A DNA stretch of 64,000 nucleotides from Brevifilum sp029548365 (GTDB taxonomy: Bacteria; Chloroflexota; Anaerolineae; Anaerolineales; Anaerolineaceae), in contig DAOSSA010000009.1 of the NCBI GenBank assembly GCA_035376985.1, positions 1 through 64,000 of the forward strand. Reading direction: 5' to 3'. Below the pieces are notes generated by a model. It had not been told where the DNA came from, ran no database searches, and saw only the letters and a program-made list of their open reading frames with translations. This document shows positions 16,269 through 25,367 of the stretch, piece after piece; positions within the stretch are counted from its first letter, which is position 1; each line of letters begins with the position of its first letter. The position numbers and the translations under genes are program-made.

Positions 16269-17762
16269 TTGGAAAACACAAATATGGCACCTGAATCACA
16301 ACACAGAAAGTATTTTGGCACCGATGGCATTCGCGGTCATGTTGGCAGCGATCCGCTGATGCCCGATTTCATCACCCGCCTGGGTTATGCGGCTGGAACG
16401 GTGATCTCGCGCCAGGCAGAGCATCCCACCTTTGTGATCGGGCGCGATACCCGTCAATCGGGTGAGATGCTGCAAAACGCGTTGACCGTGGGCCTGCTGG
16501 CCAGCGGCGCCAACGTGATCGACCTGGGGGTCATCCCCACGCCCGGGGTCGCCTTCATGGTCAACGAAATGCATGCAGAAGCCGGGGTGGTGATTTCAGC
16601 TTCTCACAACCCGGTGAACGAGAACGGGATCAAATTCTTTAACCAGGGCGCCCTGAAGCTCAGCGAAGGCATCGAACTGGAGATTGAATCCCTGCTGGAG
16701 AAGCCGTTATCCCTGCGTCTGGCACAGGCAGACCGGTCCACGCAGCGCATGGATGGCACGCACCTGCGCAAATTGTATGTTGATTACCTGGTGGGCGAAC
16801 ACCAGGATCTGAACCTGAATGGGATCAAACTGGTTGTGGATTGCGCCAACGGGGCGGCATCCTGGTATGCCAGCGAGGTATTTTCACGCCTGGGCGTTGA
16901 CGTTGTGGCGGTGCATGCCTCGCCTGATGGCACGAATATCAACCGGGATTGCGGCTCAGAGCACGTGCGCCAGTTTCCCGAAGACCTTTTCGCACTGATC
17001 CGACAACATCGGGCCAATTTCGCCGCCGGGTTTGACGGTGATGCGGACCGGGTGATTTTTGTGGATGAGACCGGTCACCTGGTGGACGGCGACCATTTCC
17101 TGGCGATCCTGGGCGATTACCTGCAGAGCCAGGGCAGACTGCTGGGCGACACTGTGATCAGCACGACTATGCGCAACGGAGCCCTGGTGAACTATTTTAC
17201 CGACCGAGCGATCAACTTTGTCGAAACGTCGGTGGGCGACAAATATATCATGGGTGAACTGCACAAGATGAACCTGCAAAACCACCCCAATAACCAGATC
17301 GGCCTGGGCGGAGAGCAATCCGGGCATATCATTTTGATGGATCAAAAGCATACCACCGGCGACGGGCTGCGCTCGGCGATTTACCTGCTGCGTGCTTTTC
17401 TGGCTAGTGGGCGGTCAACCCTGGCTGAGCTGGCGGAGAGCATCCATAAATATCCCCAAATCATCGCCTCTGCCACAGTGAACCGGAAAATTGACCTGGA
17501 AGAACTTGAGGGCGTGGTTGCCCTGCGGGAGGCGCTCAGAGATGAGCTGCCGGGTTTGACCCGCGTCAATTTACGTTATTCCGGAACGGAGCCCATGGTG
17601 CGCCTGATGCTCGAAGCAGACACGCGCCACACGGAGGCTGAACTGGCTGAAAAAGCCTATGCCCTGTGCGAGGCGGTCCAGGTCGGAACGAACACGCCGG
17701 CGGGCAGCCGACTGGAAGTATTAAACGTCTCTCGCGGCGGGTTGATCCCCAGACCGGGGTGA
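16269..17762 (+). CDS. glmM: Phosphoglucosamine mutase
   Basis: Alpha-D-phosphohexomutase family, probably GlmM, which turns glucosamine-6-phosphate into glucosamine-1-phosphate for peptidoglycan precursors. The family landmarks are present: YFGTDGIRG (residues 15-23), phosphoserine loop ISASHNP with catalytic Ser112, the metal loop DGDADR, sugar loop GGEQSGH and phosphate loop RYSGTEP. The FGTDGIRG opening and GGEQSGH loop favour GlmM over phosphomannomutase. Length 497 is somewhat longer than usual (~450) because of a C-terminal tail. The frame opens with TTG at 16269; ATG 16284 with GGAAA upstream is an alternative. It lies 66 bases before a second mutase of the same superfamily. Confidence 0.9.
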   Translation: MENTNMAPESQHRKYFGTDGIRGHVGSDPLMPDFITRLGYAAGTVISRQAEHPTFVIGRDTRQSGEMLQNALTVGLLASGANVIDLGVIPTPGVAFMVNEMHAEAGVVISASHNPVNENGIKFFNQGALKLSEGIELEIESLLEKPLSLRLAQADRSTQRMDGTHLRKLYVDYLVGEHQDLNLNGIKLVVDCANGAASWYASEVFSRLGVDVVAVHASPDGTNINRDCGSEHVRQFPEDLFALIRQHRANFAAGFDGDADRVIFVDETGHLVDGDHFLAILGDYLQSQGRLLGDTVISTTMRNGALVNYFTDRAINFVETSVGDKYIMGELHKMNLQNHPNNQIGLGGEQSGHIILMDQKHTTGDGLRSAIYLLRAFLASGRSTLAELAESIHKYPQIIASATVNRKIDLEELEGVVALREALRDELPGLTRVNLRYSGTEPMVRLMLEADTRHTEAELAEKAYALCEAVQVGTNTPAGSRLEVLNVSRGGLIPRPG

Positions 17763-17780
17763 TCAAACCACCGGTTTGAT
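17762..17780. repeat. Inverted repeat between the two phosphohexomutase genes
   Basis: ATCAAACC, three bases, GGTTTGAT: a perfect 8-bp inverted repeat over the glmM stop region. No T-run follows, so it is not a typical terminator; it may be an RNA-processing hairpin or a protein site. Confidence 0.4.
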
Positions 17781-17827
17781 GGGATAGAAAATCAATAAAA
17801 CCAGTATTTTATTTTTAGGAGTATTAC

Positions 17828-20380
17828 ATGGATCCATTGGAGTTTGCCTTTGATCAGATCACAGTCCTGCAATTGGGGACGGCCTTTAACCGGTTCAACC
17901 GGGCTTTGATGACCGCTGAAAGCGAAGCAGATTGGCATGCCTCAGTGGCTGCCATGGACCAATTTATCGATATCCTGGCGCAGCGGGTGATTTCAGACCC
18001 TGAATTAATCGCACAGATGCCAATTCATGCCTCGCGAGCCTTCAGCATCCTGCTGACCCTGGCTGCCACGGGGACGCAGTACCGTCTGGAGCAGTACCTC
18101 CCCCAAGATGCCGCCGGCCGGGAGCGCCGGGCGCTGATCGACGCGGTTTACCTGCCCCTCACCGGGCAATTGCGCAAAAAGGCGATCAACCTAGCGGCAG
18201 AATTCCTGGCAGCACCGGTCTTTGACAGCTTGCGAGATGATATTGACCATGAAATTCTGCCCCTGCTCCACAGCATGGACTTTGAGCAGGACCGAGATCG
18301 CTGGATGCCCTTCCGGGTGATCCAGATCGGCAATATTTATGAACGATTGTTTATGTTCCGCCTGCGCACGCAGGACCCGCGCTTGATCGGCAATACACAC
18401 GGACCGGGCTTGCTGCGCATGATCTACGACCGTAAGTACCTGCGTTTTGGCACGTCCGGGGTGCGCGGCCGTTGGGGCGCAGATTTCACCGAGCGGCGTG
18501 CCAAACAGGTAGCCCAGGCAATCTGTGATTTTCTAAACGATGTTGGTGTACCTAATTTTGTGGGCAGAGAGAACCTGGCTGGACGCAAGATCGTCATCGG
18601 CTATGATACCCGTAGAAATGCGGACCGGGTAGCAGAATGGACTGCACAGGTCTGCCTGGCGAATGGTTTCCAGGTGGAATTTGCCAACCGCGATACACCC
18701 ACGCCAGCCCTAGCCTTTTACCTGACGGATGCGCTGCCACCCGATGAGGTGGCTGGGCTGATCATCTGTACAGCCAGCCACAACCCGCCGGAATGGCAGG
18801 GGATTAAGTTTAACCCGCGCCTGGGTTACCCGGCGCCCACTAACCTGACGGATTTCATCGCCTTTCGCATCAACGAATTGCAATTAGAGGATGCCGATGC
18901 GCGCGTCACGAATATGGAAGAAGGTCGGCAGGAAGGGCGTCTGCGCGGCTTTGATCCGCTGGATGATTACGTGGCGTGGATCAAAGATAACGGCAATGGG
19001 AATGCCCGCATTCCGATTGACTTTGACCGCATTCGGGAATTCTTCAGCGATAAGATGGTGGTGATTGACGAGTTTCATGGTTCCGGTCGGGGGTATCTGA
19101 CCCGCCTGGTGGGCGAGGCTGGTGTGCGTTACACGGTGCTGCATGCCCAGCGCGACCCGGAACTGACCGGGCTGGATTACGCTAACCCTGAAGAACCCTT
19201 TATTAATCCACTTAAAGCGAAGGTGAGGGAAACGGGCGCCCACCTCGGTCTGGGAATGGATACCGACGCCGACCGCTTTGGGGTGGTATCTCTGGGCGGG
19301 GTATATTTCCGCCCGAACCAAATTTTAACCATGCTGGTGCGCTACCTGGGCGTGGAACGCGGCTTTACCGGCCGGGTGATTGCCACACAGACGGGCTCCC
19401 CCCTGATTGAAATTTTGGCAGGAATGATCCCGGGCAATGAGGAGAACAAGCCTGCAGAGGGTGCACTCCCGGGGTATGTGAGCCATCCCTTCTATAAGAT
19501 CGTTATCGGAAGCCCGAAGGACCGCATTTTACAAAACGCTTTCCTGGTGCCCGTGGGCATCAAATACATTGAGGAAATCCGGCGTGTGGACCGCTCCTAC
19601 CGGGCGCAAAACCCGCTACCGGCGGATTGGCGCGACCGCATCCTGATTGGCGGAGAGGAATCCTCGGGGCTGACCAGCCGCGGGCACATCACCGACAAGG
19701 ACGGGCCGTGGGCGAACCTGCTGATCATGGATATGCTGGCTTACTTCGGAACCCGGCCAGAGAACCCGCTGACCACCATTGACGAGATCTGGGAGGATAC
19801 GGTCAGGATGCCGGGTTTGTGGGAAACCTTTGGATGTTCACCGGATGACGCCACTTCACATACCGGCCGCGTGGATGTGGATGCTCCCCTGGAAGCCAAG
19901 GAAGCTTTCATCGACCATTACCTCAACCTGGGCGCAGGCGCTGAGGTCGCCGGGATGGGCATCGCCTTCCTGGGCGGGATCCGTTATGAAGTGGCTGAAA
20001 TGCAATTGAAAGATGCCGAGGGGGATGAGCGCTACCAGTTGCGGGTGCGCGCCTCGGGCACAGAACCGATCAACCGGGTGTATGTGGAGAGCAAAGACCC
20101 GCTTTTGGGCAAGGTGATCATCGATGCTGCCCTGGACCAGCTGGAGACATTGACAATCCAGGAGATTTGTGCGGCTTACAGCCAGTGGCGCCTGGTGGAT
20201 ATGCTGTCCCAGACACGCTTCACTGAGAAGACCTGCCAGGCTGTGCAAGCAACGATCGCAGCGCGCGGTTGGCCGGTGGCTGAAATTAAAGTTAAGCTGT
20301 TGACTCTGATGGGGGCGCTGGAAGCGCGCAATCGCAAGATCGCCGCGGTTTGGCTGGAGGAGTTGACAGCTGACTGTTGA
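17828..20380 (+). CDS. Phosphoglucomutase/phosphomannomutase family protein with N-terminal extension
   Basis: An 850-residue alpha-D-phosphohexomutase, against ~450-600 for most bacterial members. The catalytic domains begin near residue 200 (LRFGTSGVRGRWGADF) and carry a phosphoserine loop TASHNPPEWQG, metal loop DTDADRFG, sugar loop GGEESSG and phosphate loop RASGTEP. The GGEESSG loop favours glucose/mannose phosphates. The first ~200 residues are helical and match no domain I know. AGGAGT lies 7 bases before ATG. It is close behind glmM in the same direction and may be co-transcribed with it. Confidence 0.88.
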   Translation: MDPLEFAFDQITVLQLGTAFNRFNRALMTAESEADWHASVAAMDQFIDILAQRVISDPELIAQMPIHASRAFSILLTLAATGTQYRLEQYLPQDAAGRERRALIDAVYLPLTGQLRKKAINLAAEFLAAPVFDSLRDDIDHEILPLLHSMDFEQDRDRWMPFRVIQIGNIYERLFMFRLRTQDPRLIGNTHGPGLLRMIYDRKYLRFGTSGVRGRWGADFTERRAKQVAQAICDFLNDVGVPNFVGRENLAGRKIVIGYDTRRNADRVAEWTAQVCLANGFQVEFANRDTPTPALAFYLTDALPPDEVAGLIICTASHNPPEWQGIKFNPRLGYPAPTNLTDFIAFRINELQLEDADARVTNMEEGRQEGRLRGFDPLDDYVAWIKDNGNGNARIPIDFDRIREFFSDKMVVIDEFHGSGRGYLTRLVGEAGVRYTVLHAQRDPELTGLDYANPEEPFINPLKAKVRETGAHLGLGMDTDADRFGVVSLGGVYFRPNQILTMLVRYLGVERGFTGRVIATQTGSPLIEILAGMIPGNEENKPAEGALPGYVSHPFYKIVIGSPKDRILQNAFLVPVGIKYIEEIRRVDRSYRAQNPLPADWRDRILIGGEESSGLTSRGHITDKDGPWANLLIMDMLAYFGTRPENPLTTIDEIWEDTVRMPGLWETFGCSPDDATSHTGRVDVDAPLEAKEAFIDHYLNLGAGAEVAGMGIAFLGGIRYEVAEMQLKDAEGDERYQLRVRASGTEPINRVYVESKDPLLGKVIIDAALDQLETLTIQEICAAYSQWRLVDMLSQTRFTEKTCQAVQATIAARGWPVAEIKVKLLTLMGALEARNRKIAAVWLEELTADC

Positions 20381-20459
20381 CAGCCTGCTGTTATGGTGAG
20401 GCTCCGCAGGGGGCGACTGTCAAGCGCCTGGCGAACAGCCACCACCGACAATCGACCAG

Positions 20460-21458
20460 CTATTGCCCGGTAATTATGATCAAATTACGACTGCCAAAGG
20501 CATAAATACCAGGTGGCACCGTTTCACCGTCAAAGATATGGTCTCTGAGGGCATATGCAAAGGCGCTCTGATCCACGATGCGGTCGTATGGGTCCAGTTC
20601 GAAAAAGGGCTGGTAGCGCGCGGCCAGGAAACTGACCCGCTCCATATCCAGCTTAACCTGCGGCCAGTTGTTGCGTGGCACCAGGATCGGGTGGTTAGCC
20701 AGTAAGATCAGCTCATCGGGCAACTCTGGCAGCAGCGCCTCTAACTCATGCAAAAACAGGAAGGGATAAGCCTCATCGCGTTCGTCAAAGGCGCGGTTGG
20801 CTTCCTGATGGGCGCTGCGCGGCGAAAAATAGGTCGACCCATCCCGGATCGCCACCTGGATATAGGCTGTGCCGCCCGCCGGGATCACGCTGATCGGCAC
20901 ATTTTCGCCTGGAGTGCCGCCCAGCACCAATTGCATGGGCAGGGGCTCGTCATTAAAAGCATGTGCCACATTCAGGTAATAGACGGTGATCGTCTCCCCC
21001 TGAAAGCGGAATTTGCGCTGGTGAATGCCGCGATCCAGCAATTGAAAAGCCATAAATGCCCACAGGTCATTGACTTCATCCAGATTGTTATAGCCGGTGT
21101 GGGTAACGTGAATGTAGGACCAATCGATCGTCATGCCAAAGTTATCCTGCAGCGGAAATAACACCGCCGGTCTGAGCGGCGCCAGGCTGGGGGTAGGCGT
21201 CAGGCTGAGGATTCTGAAGGGCGTGGGGGTCATAGTCGGCGTGCTGGTGGGAGGCGAGGTGATCGTAAACGCCAGTGTGCTGGTGGGGGTGGGCGTAAAA
21301 GTAGGCGTGTTGGTGGGGGTCGGGGTGAGTGTCGGCGAGGGGGTGGCTGTGAGCGTCTCGGCGCTGCCTGGCGCGCGCGTGGATTGACAGCCGGAAGCCG
21401 CCAGAAGCAACAGGGTCAGGATCAGGATCAGCGGTGATCTGGTGAGCTTAGGCATCAT
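20460..21458 (-). CDS. Secreted lipoprotein of unknown function with long Thr/Pro linker
   Basis: Signal peptide with lipobox LAASGC, then a ~70-residue linker of alternating Thr, Pro and Ser (TPTPT-type repeats), then a ~240-residue domain I do not recognise. The domain has predicted beta strands, a central acidic stretch (HELEALLPELPDE) and a C-terminal half with aromatics. ATG 21458 starts the signal peptide; an in-frame TTG at 21488 overlaps the stop of the upstream AmmeMemoRadiSam B gene (TTGA), so coupling is possible. No Shine-Dalgarno is evident at either start. Downstream, 20381-20459 holds no gene. Confidence 0.75.
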   Translation of the reverse strand: MMPKLTRSPLILILTLLLLAASGCQSTRAPGSAETLTATPSPTLTPTPTNTPTFTPTPTSTLAFTITSPPTSTPTMTPTPFRILSLTPTPSLAPLRPAVLFPLQDNFGMTIDWSYIHVTHTGYNNLDEVNDLWAFMAFQLLDRGIHQRKFRFQGETITVYYLNVAHAFNDEPLPMQLVLGGTPGENVPISVIPAGGTAYIQVAIRDGSTYFSPRSAHQEANRAFDERDEAYPFLFLHELEALLPELPDELILLANHPILVPRNNWPQVKLDMERVSFLAARYQPFFELDPYDRIVDQSAFAYALRDHIFDGETVPPGIYAFGSRNLIIITGQ

Positions 21459-21484
21459 GGGCCGTGTGCGGTGCGTGTGATTCC

Positions 21485-22336
21485 TCAAAACGGGCGGGTG
21501 ATGGCAGCAGCGCCGTATCCAACCACGGATGCGGTATCCCCGGAGGTCGCTGCTGAAGTGTTGTATTTAAGCAGAGTCACATCGGTGGCGCCCAACGGTG
21601 CTGAAGCCCATAATGCCGCAGCGATTGGCGCCAGGCCGCAAGCCTGCCCCTGCCCCAGATCTTTGAGGTCAAACAAGCCCTCGGGTGAGAAAGCCTCCAG
21701 CATGTTCAGCACGTGTGCATCCAGCTTTTCCGCCTGGGATTGAGCATAGAAATGTGACAGGTCGCTGCTGGCAACCAGCAGGCATGCTGTGGACTCGAAG
21801 ACTTCAGCCAAAACCTCAGCCAGCGCTTTGGTCACCTGGCGGGATTGGTCGCGAAACATAATCGGGATCAGGGTGAACTCGCCTGACAGGGCTACCTGCA
21901 GGAAGGGCAATTCAATCTCCAGGGAATGCTCATAATCATTGCTGATGGGGGTCAGCCCGAGCCCAATTTTCTCGATCAGCCTGGCGTTGATTTGATCGAT
22001 TATGTCATCGGCCAGGGGAATCTCGCCCAGGGGGGTCCAGTAAGCACGATGAGCACTGGTCAGCAGGGATTGCGGGTAATACTGATGCATGGGTGCCAGC
22101 AGGCAGACGTAATCAAAGCTGCGCCCCTGAACAGTCTTGAAAGCATGCCCCGCAACCGTTCCTGAATAGACATAACCTGCATGGGGTGCCACCAGTCCGA
22201 CCACCTGACCGGGCAGGGGGGGATTTACAGCCGCGTCGAGAAAAGCAGATACGCTATTTCTGAGCTGGATTGCGTTGCCCGGGTACCAGGTGCCTGCAAT
22301 TGGGGAAGGTCTGACGGTTCGTTTTTCAGTCATCAT
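21485..22336 (-). CDS. amrB: AmmeMemoRadiSam system protein B (MEMO1 family)
   Basis: A 283-residue MEMO-family protein related to extradiol dioxygenases. Landmarks: RPSPIAGTWYPG at the N-terminus, LVAPHAGYVYSG with the metal-ligand His, EHSLEIELPFLQ, and SSDLSHF. In many bacteria and archaea this protein occurs with an AMMECR1 protein and a radical SAM enzyme (the AmmeMemoRadiSam system); neither partner is adjacent here. Recent work on human MEMO1 points to iron/copper redox handling, but the bacterial role is unsettled. The start overlaps nothing upstream; no clear ribosome site is seen. Confidence 0.93.
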   Translation of the reverse strand: MMTEKRTVRPSPIAGTWYPGNAIQLRNSVSAFLDAAVNPPLPGQVVGLVAPHAGYVYSGTVAGHAFKTVQGRSFDYVCLLAPMHQYYPQSLLTSAHRAYWTPLGEIPLADDIIDQINARLIEKIGLGLTPISNDYEHSLEIELPFLQVALSGEFTLIPIMFRDQSRQVTKALAEVLAEVFESTACLLVASSDLSHFYAQSQAEKLDAHVLNMLEAFSPEGLFDLKDLGQGQACGLAPIAAALWASAPLGATDVTLLKYNTSAATSGDTASVVGYGAAAITRPF

Positions 22337-22432
22337 GATTAAATTTTAGCATAAACCTGGCTCGAATTCCATAATCCTCCCTGAGCAAGCTGGCGGTTTG
22401 ATCATTTACGAATTTTAAGTGCTGGTTCAGGT

Positions 22433-23647
22433 TCAATTCAAGAAATTCCAGGGGTTGACCCGTCCGTAATCGTCGCTTCGCATCTCAAAATGCAGGTGCG
22501 GTCCGGTAGACTTGCCGGTACTGCCCATCAACCCGATGGTGTCGCCCTGGTAGACTTCCTGTCCGCATACGACGATCACCTGGCTGAGGTGGGCGTACAG
22601 GGTTTGCCAGCCTGCCCCATGGTCGATGACGACCATCTCGCCATAGCCATGATCATTCCATCCTGCGTACACCACCACGCCGTGGTCGGCAGCGAAGATC
22701 AGGTTACCGATACTGCCGGCAATATCGATGCCAAAATGGTTGGTTTCAGGGGAGTAGTCAAAACCAGACAGGTGCCGTTCGGTTGTGGGCCAAATAAAGG
22801 TGAGCGACCCGGTCACCCCGTCATAACTGGCGCTGCAGGCGCCCGGGCCGAGGTTCCGGGCTTTAGCGGGTTCATCCCGGCTGATGCGCGGCGTGCGCCA
22901 ATCCGTGAACATGCCCTGACCGCCCGGGATGACCAGCATTTTGTCTGGCGGAATGTGAGGATTAGAATAATCACCGATTTGATTGGGATCAAGTTCGTTT
23001 CCTGGCCAGTTGATGATGTCCTCGGGGGTGACCTGATAAAAGGCGGCGACGCCGTTCAAACCTTCGCCCGCGCTCCACTGGTGATATACGCCATCTACGG
23101 GCAGGATGTTGATGGTCTGACCGGGCAGGATGAGGTGCGGGTCATCGCCCAGGGTGTAGCGATTACCCCACAGGATGCTCTCTGGTTTGAGGTTGAATTT
23201 ATCCGCAATGGAAAATATCGAATCGCCGGATTCTATGGTGTATTGGATGACCTCATTGCGAGCTAAACGATGTGGCAGGACGGTGTTCAGGCCCATTGCG
23301 CGGGAGATGCCCTCCGTATCAGCGCCGCCGGCATGAAAAATGGGGACAGCGGGGGGTGGCGCTGTCTCGCCCAGGGATTCTGCCAACGCTACACCGCTGC
23401 TTTCATAAGCGGGTTCGGGATCATGCTGGGAAAAAGCGCCCATCACCCATACCACCAGCAGGATTAACAGGGAGGTCGTCAATACGGTAGCTCCCCGCAG
23501 GACAGAATCGCCCAATCCCCAGTGGCGCAAGCGCTCCCAAAATTGAATGTATTTGGGTTCAGAGGGCACTGATGTTGCTTCAGGTGGGAAGGCGGCTTCG
23601 CTGGAGGCTGTTTCGGGAAGCTGCCAGGGATTACTTGTATCCTTCAT
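22433..23647 (-). CDS. LysM / M23 family murein endopeptidase
   Basis: A 404-residue membrane-anchored peptidoglycan hydrolase. A cytosolic N-tail (~1-50) is followed by one transmembrane helix (~52-72, LTTSLLILLVVWVMGAF), two LysM-like modules (YTIESGDSIFSIADKF; HQWSAGEGLNGVAAFY), and a C-terminal M23 zinc peptidase. The peptidase keeps both zinc motifs, HFGIDI (HxxxD) and HLHFE (HxH), so it should be catalytically active and cut cross-link peptides outside the membrane, unlike degenerate EnvC/NlpD types. It is probably involved in cell growth or division. Monocistronic by spacing. Confidence 0.92.
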   Translation of the reverse strand: MKDTSNPWQLPETASSEAAFPPEATSVPSEPKYIQFWERLRHWGLGDSVLRGATVLTTSLLILLVVWVMGAFSQHDPEPAYESSGVALAESLGETAPPPAVPIFHAGGADTEGISRAMGLNTVLPHRLARNEVIQYTIESGDSIFSIADKFNLKPESILWGNRYTLGDDPHLILPGQTINILPVDGVYHQWSAGEGLNGVAAFYQVTPEDIINWPGNELDPNQIGDYSNPHIPPDKMLVIPGGQGMFTDWRTPRISRDEPAKARNLGPGACSASYDGVTGSLTFIWPTTERHLSGFDYSPETNHFGIDIAGSIGNLIFAADHGVVVYAGWNDHGYGEMVVIDHGAGWQTLYAHLSQVIVVCGQEVYQGDTIGLMGSTGKSTGPHLHFEMRSDDYGRVNPWNFLN

Positions 23648-23898
23648 GTTTTATCTTGCTTAAAAGTTTAGCATTATTTAAGAAAAAAGGCGAATCTTGA
23701 GTCAATCATGTAATATGGCGCTATTGTTTGATAGCAATTGATTAAAACAGCGTATCCAGGCTCAGGTGTTTTCGATAGCGGATCGCAGTTAGCAGCACAG
23801 GTACCCGGGGTGTTAATCACCTGGCATGAACTGAGGATCAAATACAGCGCCCGGGTTGGCTTGTGGAGCGAATTGGTTGAGCGAGCTGAGCAGGCGGC

Positions 23899-24561
23899 TC
23901 AGAGCATTTCATTCGGCATTTCATAGCGGGATAACCGGTCAGATAGATCAGCAATCCGATTTTCGAGCAATTGCTGGCGGTAGCTGATGGTCACATCTGC
24001 CTGGGTGCGTTCGATGATGCTGCGGGCAATATCAGTCCGGCGGCGCAAGCCATAGGTGAGGGCATCGGGATAATCCATGGTGACCAGCAGGGCATAGATG
24101 CTGTCCATATTATCCAGCAGGCGTTCGACTTCAGGGGAATGACCGGTGTGCATCAGATCCATGATCCTGCGGCGCAACTCGCCAACCACCTCAGACATCC
24201 CGTTGAGGTAAGTGGCATAGCTCACCTGCAGGTCCTCCGGGGTGGAATAATCCTCATTCAGGATGATGGTCACGGTGAGGTGAGCCTCGCAATATTCCTT
24301 AAGCGCGTCCTGTGTATAACCGGAAAAATACAGGTCGGGTTCATCTGCCAGGTCGGTTCGCAGGGCTTCAGCTAGCAGTTTTGCCTGAGCAAGATGGTTG
24401 CGGGCGAGGCTGGCCTCATTGCGATGGATCGCGCGAATGGCACGCGCCGCATGGCGCGTCAGTTCGCGGCTGTGAGCCAGCGCTTTATCCCGCTTTTCAG
24501 TTTTCCGTTCAAAGGACTCCCTGATCCGATCGGAAAGCGACTCCAGGTGGTTATCCATCAA
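23899..24561 (-). CDS. Translin-like nucleic-acid-binding protein
   Basis: A 220-residue, almost wholly helical protein resembling the translin/TRAX family (COG2178 group in prokaryotes; some databases mislabel it haloacid dehalogenase). Visible: the N-terminal charged helix (RDKALAHSRELTRHAARAI), EYCEAHLTV.. with paired acidic residues typical of the family helix, and DALTYGLRRRTDIARSIIERTQADVT near the C-terminus, a conserved family block. Eukaryotic translin/TRAX form octamers that bind ssDNA/RNA and cut small RNAs via TRAX acidic residues. The gene overlaps DUF3467 by 4 bases (ATGA) and lies in an operon with ssb, which supports a role with single-stranded nucleic acid; that role is inference. 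Confidence 0.85.
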   Translation of the reverse strand: MMDNHLESLSDRIRESFERKTEKRDKALAHSRELTRHAARAIRAIHRNEASLARNHLAQAKLLAEALRTDLADEPDLYFSGYTQDALKEYCEAHLTVTIILNEDYSTPEDLQVSYATYLNGMSEVVGELRRRIMDLMHTGHSPEVERLLDNMDSIYALLVTMDYPDALTYGLRRRTDIARSIIERTQADVTISYRQQLLENRIADLSDRLSRYEMPNEML

Positions 24562-24866
24562 CCACCTTCAGGTGGATCGATGGGGCGGAACAGGTCATCA
24601 GCCAATGAATGACTGCCCGGTATGGTAATCTTGCCAAAATTGGTCTCATAGCGCTTAAGGTTTTCTGTCAGGGCCTGCAAGAACAGTTTGGCAGCTGTAG
24701 GGGACATCATCAAGCGAGAATTAACCTCGAATTTGGTGACGCCCGGTAACAGCAGAGAAAAATCGAGGACAAACTCCGACACCGTATGCGCAATCCGGAC
24801 GAAATTTACATATTTAGACTCCAGATCCTGCGGGATTTCGAGATTAGGGATTGGTTTTTGGGTCAT
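24558..24866 (-). CDS. DUF3467 domain-containing protein
   Basis: A 102-residue protein matching the DUF3467 family: SKYVNFVRIAHTVSEFVLDF near the start, the central VNSRLMMSPTAAKLFLQAL segment, and a helical end (NLKRYETNFG). The family is found in bacteria and some archaea and has no established function. It sits between ssb (12 bases upstream) and a translin-like gene (4-base overlap), all on the minus strand with no room for separate promoters. This context points to DNA or RNA handling, but nothing in the sequence shows a catalytic or binding motif. Confidence 0.9.
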   Translation of the reverse strand: MTQKPIPNLEIPQDLESKYVNFVRIAHTVSEFVLDFSLLLPGVTKFEVNSRLMMSPTAAKLFLQALTENLKRYETNFGKITIPGSHSLADDLFRPIDPPEGG

Positions 24867-24878
24867 AGGCTCTTTGGC

Positions 24879-25304
24879 TTAGAAGGGAATTTCGTCGTCG
24901 GTTTCTGGGCTTCCGTGTACGTCGCCGAAATCATCTTCACCGCCGCCTCCGCCGCGAGATTCGTATGGCAAGAATTTAACCTGTTGCGCCGTGATTTCAA
25001 AGGATGCAGCTGGTGTTCCGTCCTGGCGATTGAAAATCCTGGGATTACCGGTCTGCGGATCTGGTCGCAATCGACCGATGACCAGAACGGGCCGACCCTT
25101 TTTGAGATATTGGTTACAGGATTCTGCTTGCGCCCCCCATACCGAAACGCGGAACCAGGTGGTTTCATCAACCCGTTGCCCGGTGTTGCTGGTGTATTTA
25201 TTGGAGGTGGCAACTGAGAAACTGGTAACCGCCTGACCATTTGGCGTGAAGCGCATGTCAGGGTCATTACCTAAATACCCTACAATGGTGATCTGTTGAT
25301 ACAT
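24879..25304 (-). CDS. ssb: Single-stranded DNA-binding protein
   Basis: A 141-residue SSB: N-terminal OB fold (TIVGYLGNDPDMRFTPNG, TTWFRVSVWG, GRPVLVIGRL), a short glycine/Asp-rich tail, and the acidic protein-docking tip DDEIPF that recruits replication and repair partners. Shorter tail than most SSBs. It acts as a tetramer on ssDNA in the known family. First gene of the ssb-DUF3467-translin operon rather than in the usual rpsF-ssb-rpsR ribosomal operon, so this may be an additional or accessory SSB; the rest of the genome would be needed to tell. Confidence 0.95.
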   Translation of the reverse strand: MYQQITIVGYLGNDPDMRFTPNGQAVTSFSVATSNKYTSNTGQRVDETTWFRVSVWGAQAESCNQYLKKGRPVLVIGRLRPDPQTGNPRIFNRQDGTPAASFEITAQQVKFLPYESRGGGGGEDDFGDVHGSPETDDEIPF

Positions 25305-25367
25305 GTGTGCTCCCTTTCCTGGATGAGTGTGTAAGTAACCCTATTTTACTTGATTATTTAAAGAATT

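Noticed and set aside
21170..21380. Short tandem repeats like a CRISPR or minisatellite array
   Set aside because: They are the codons of the Thr/Pro linker of the lipoprotein; there are no regular spacers. No CRISPR array is present in the window.
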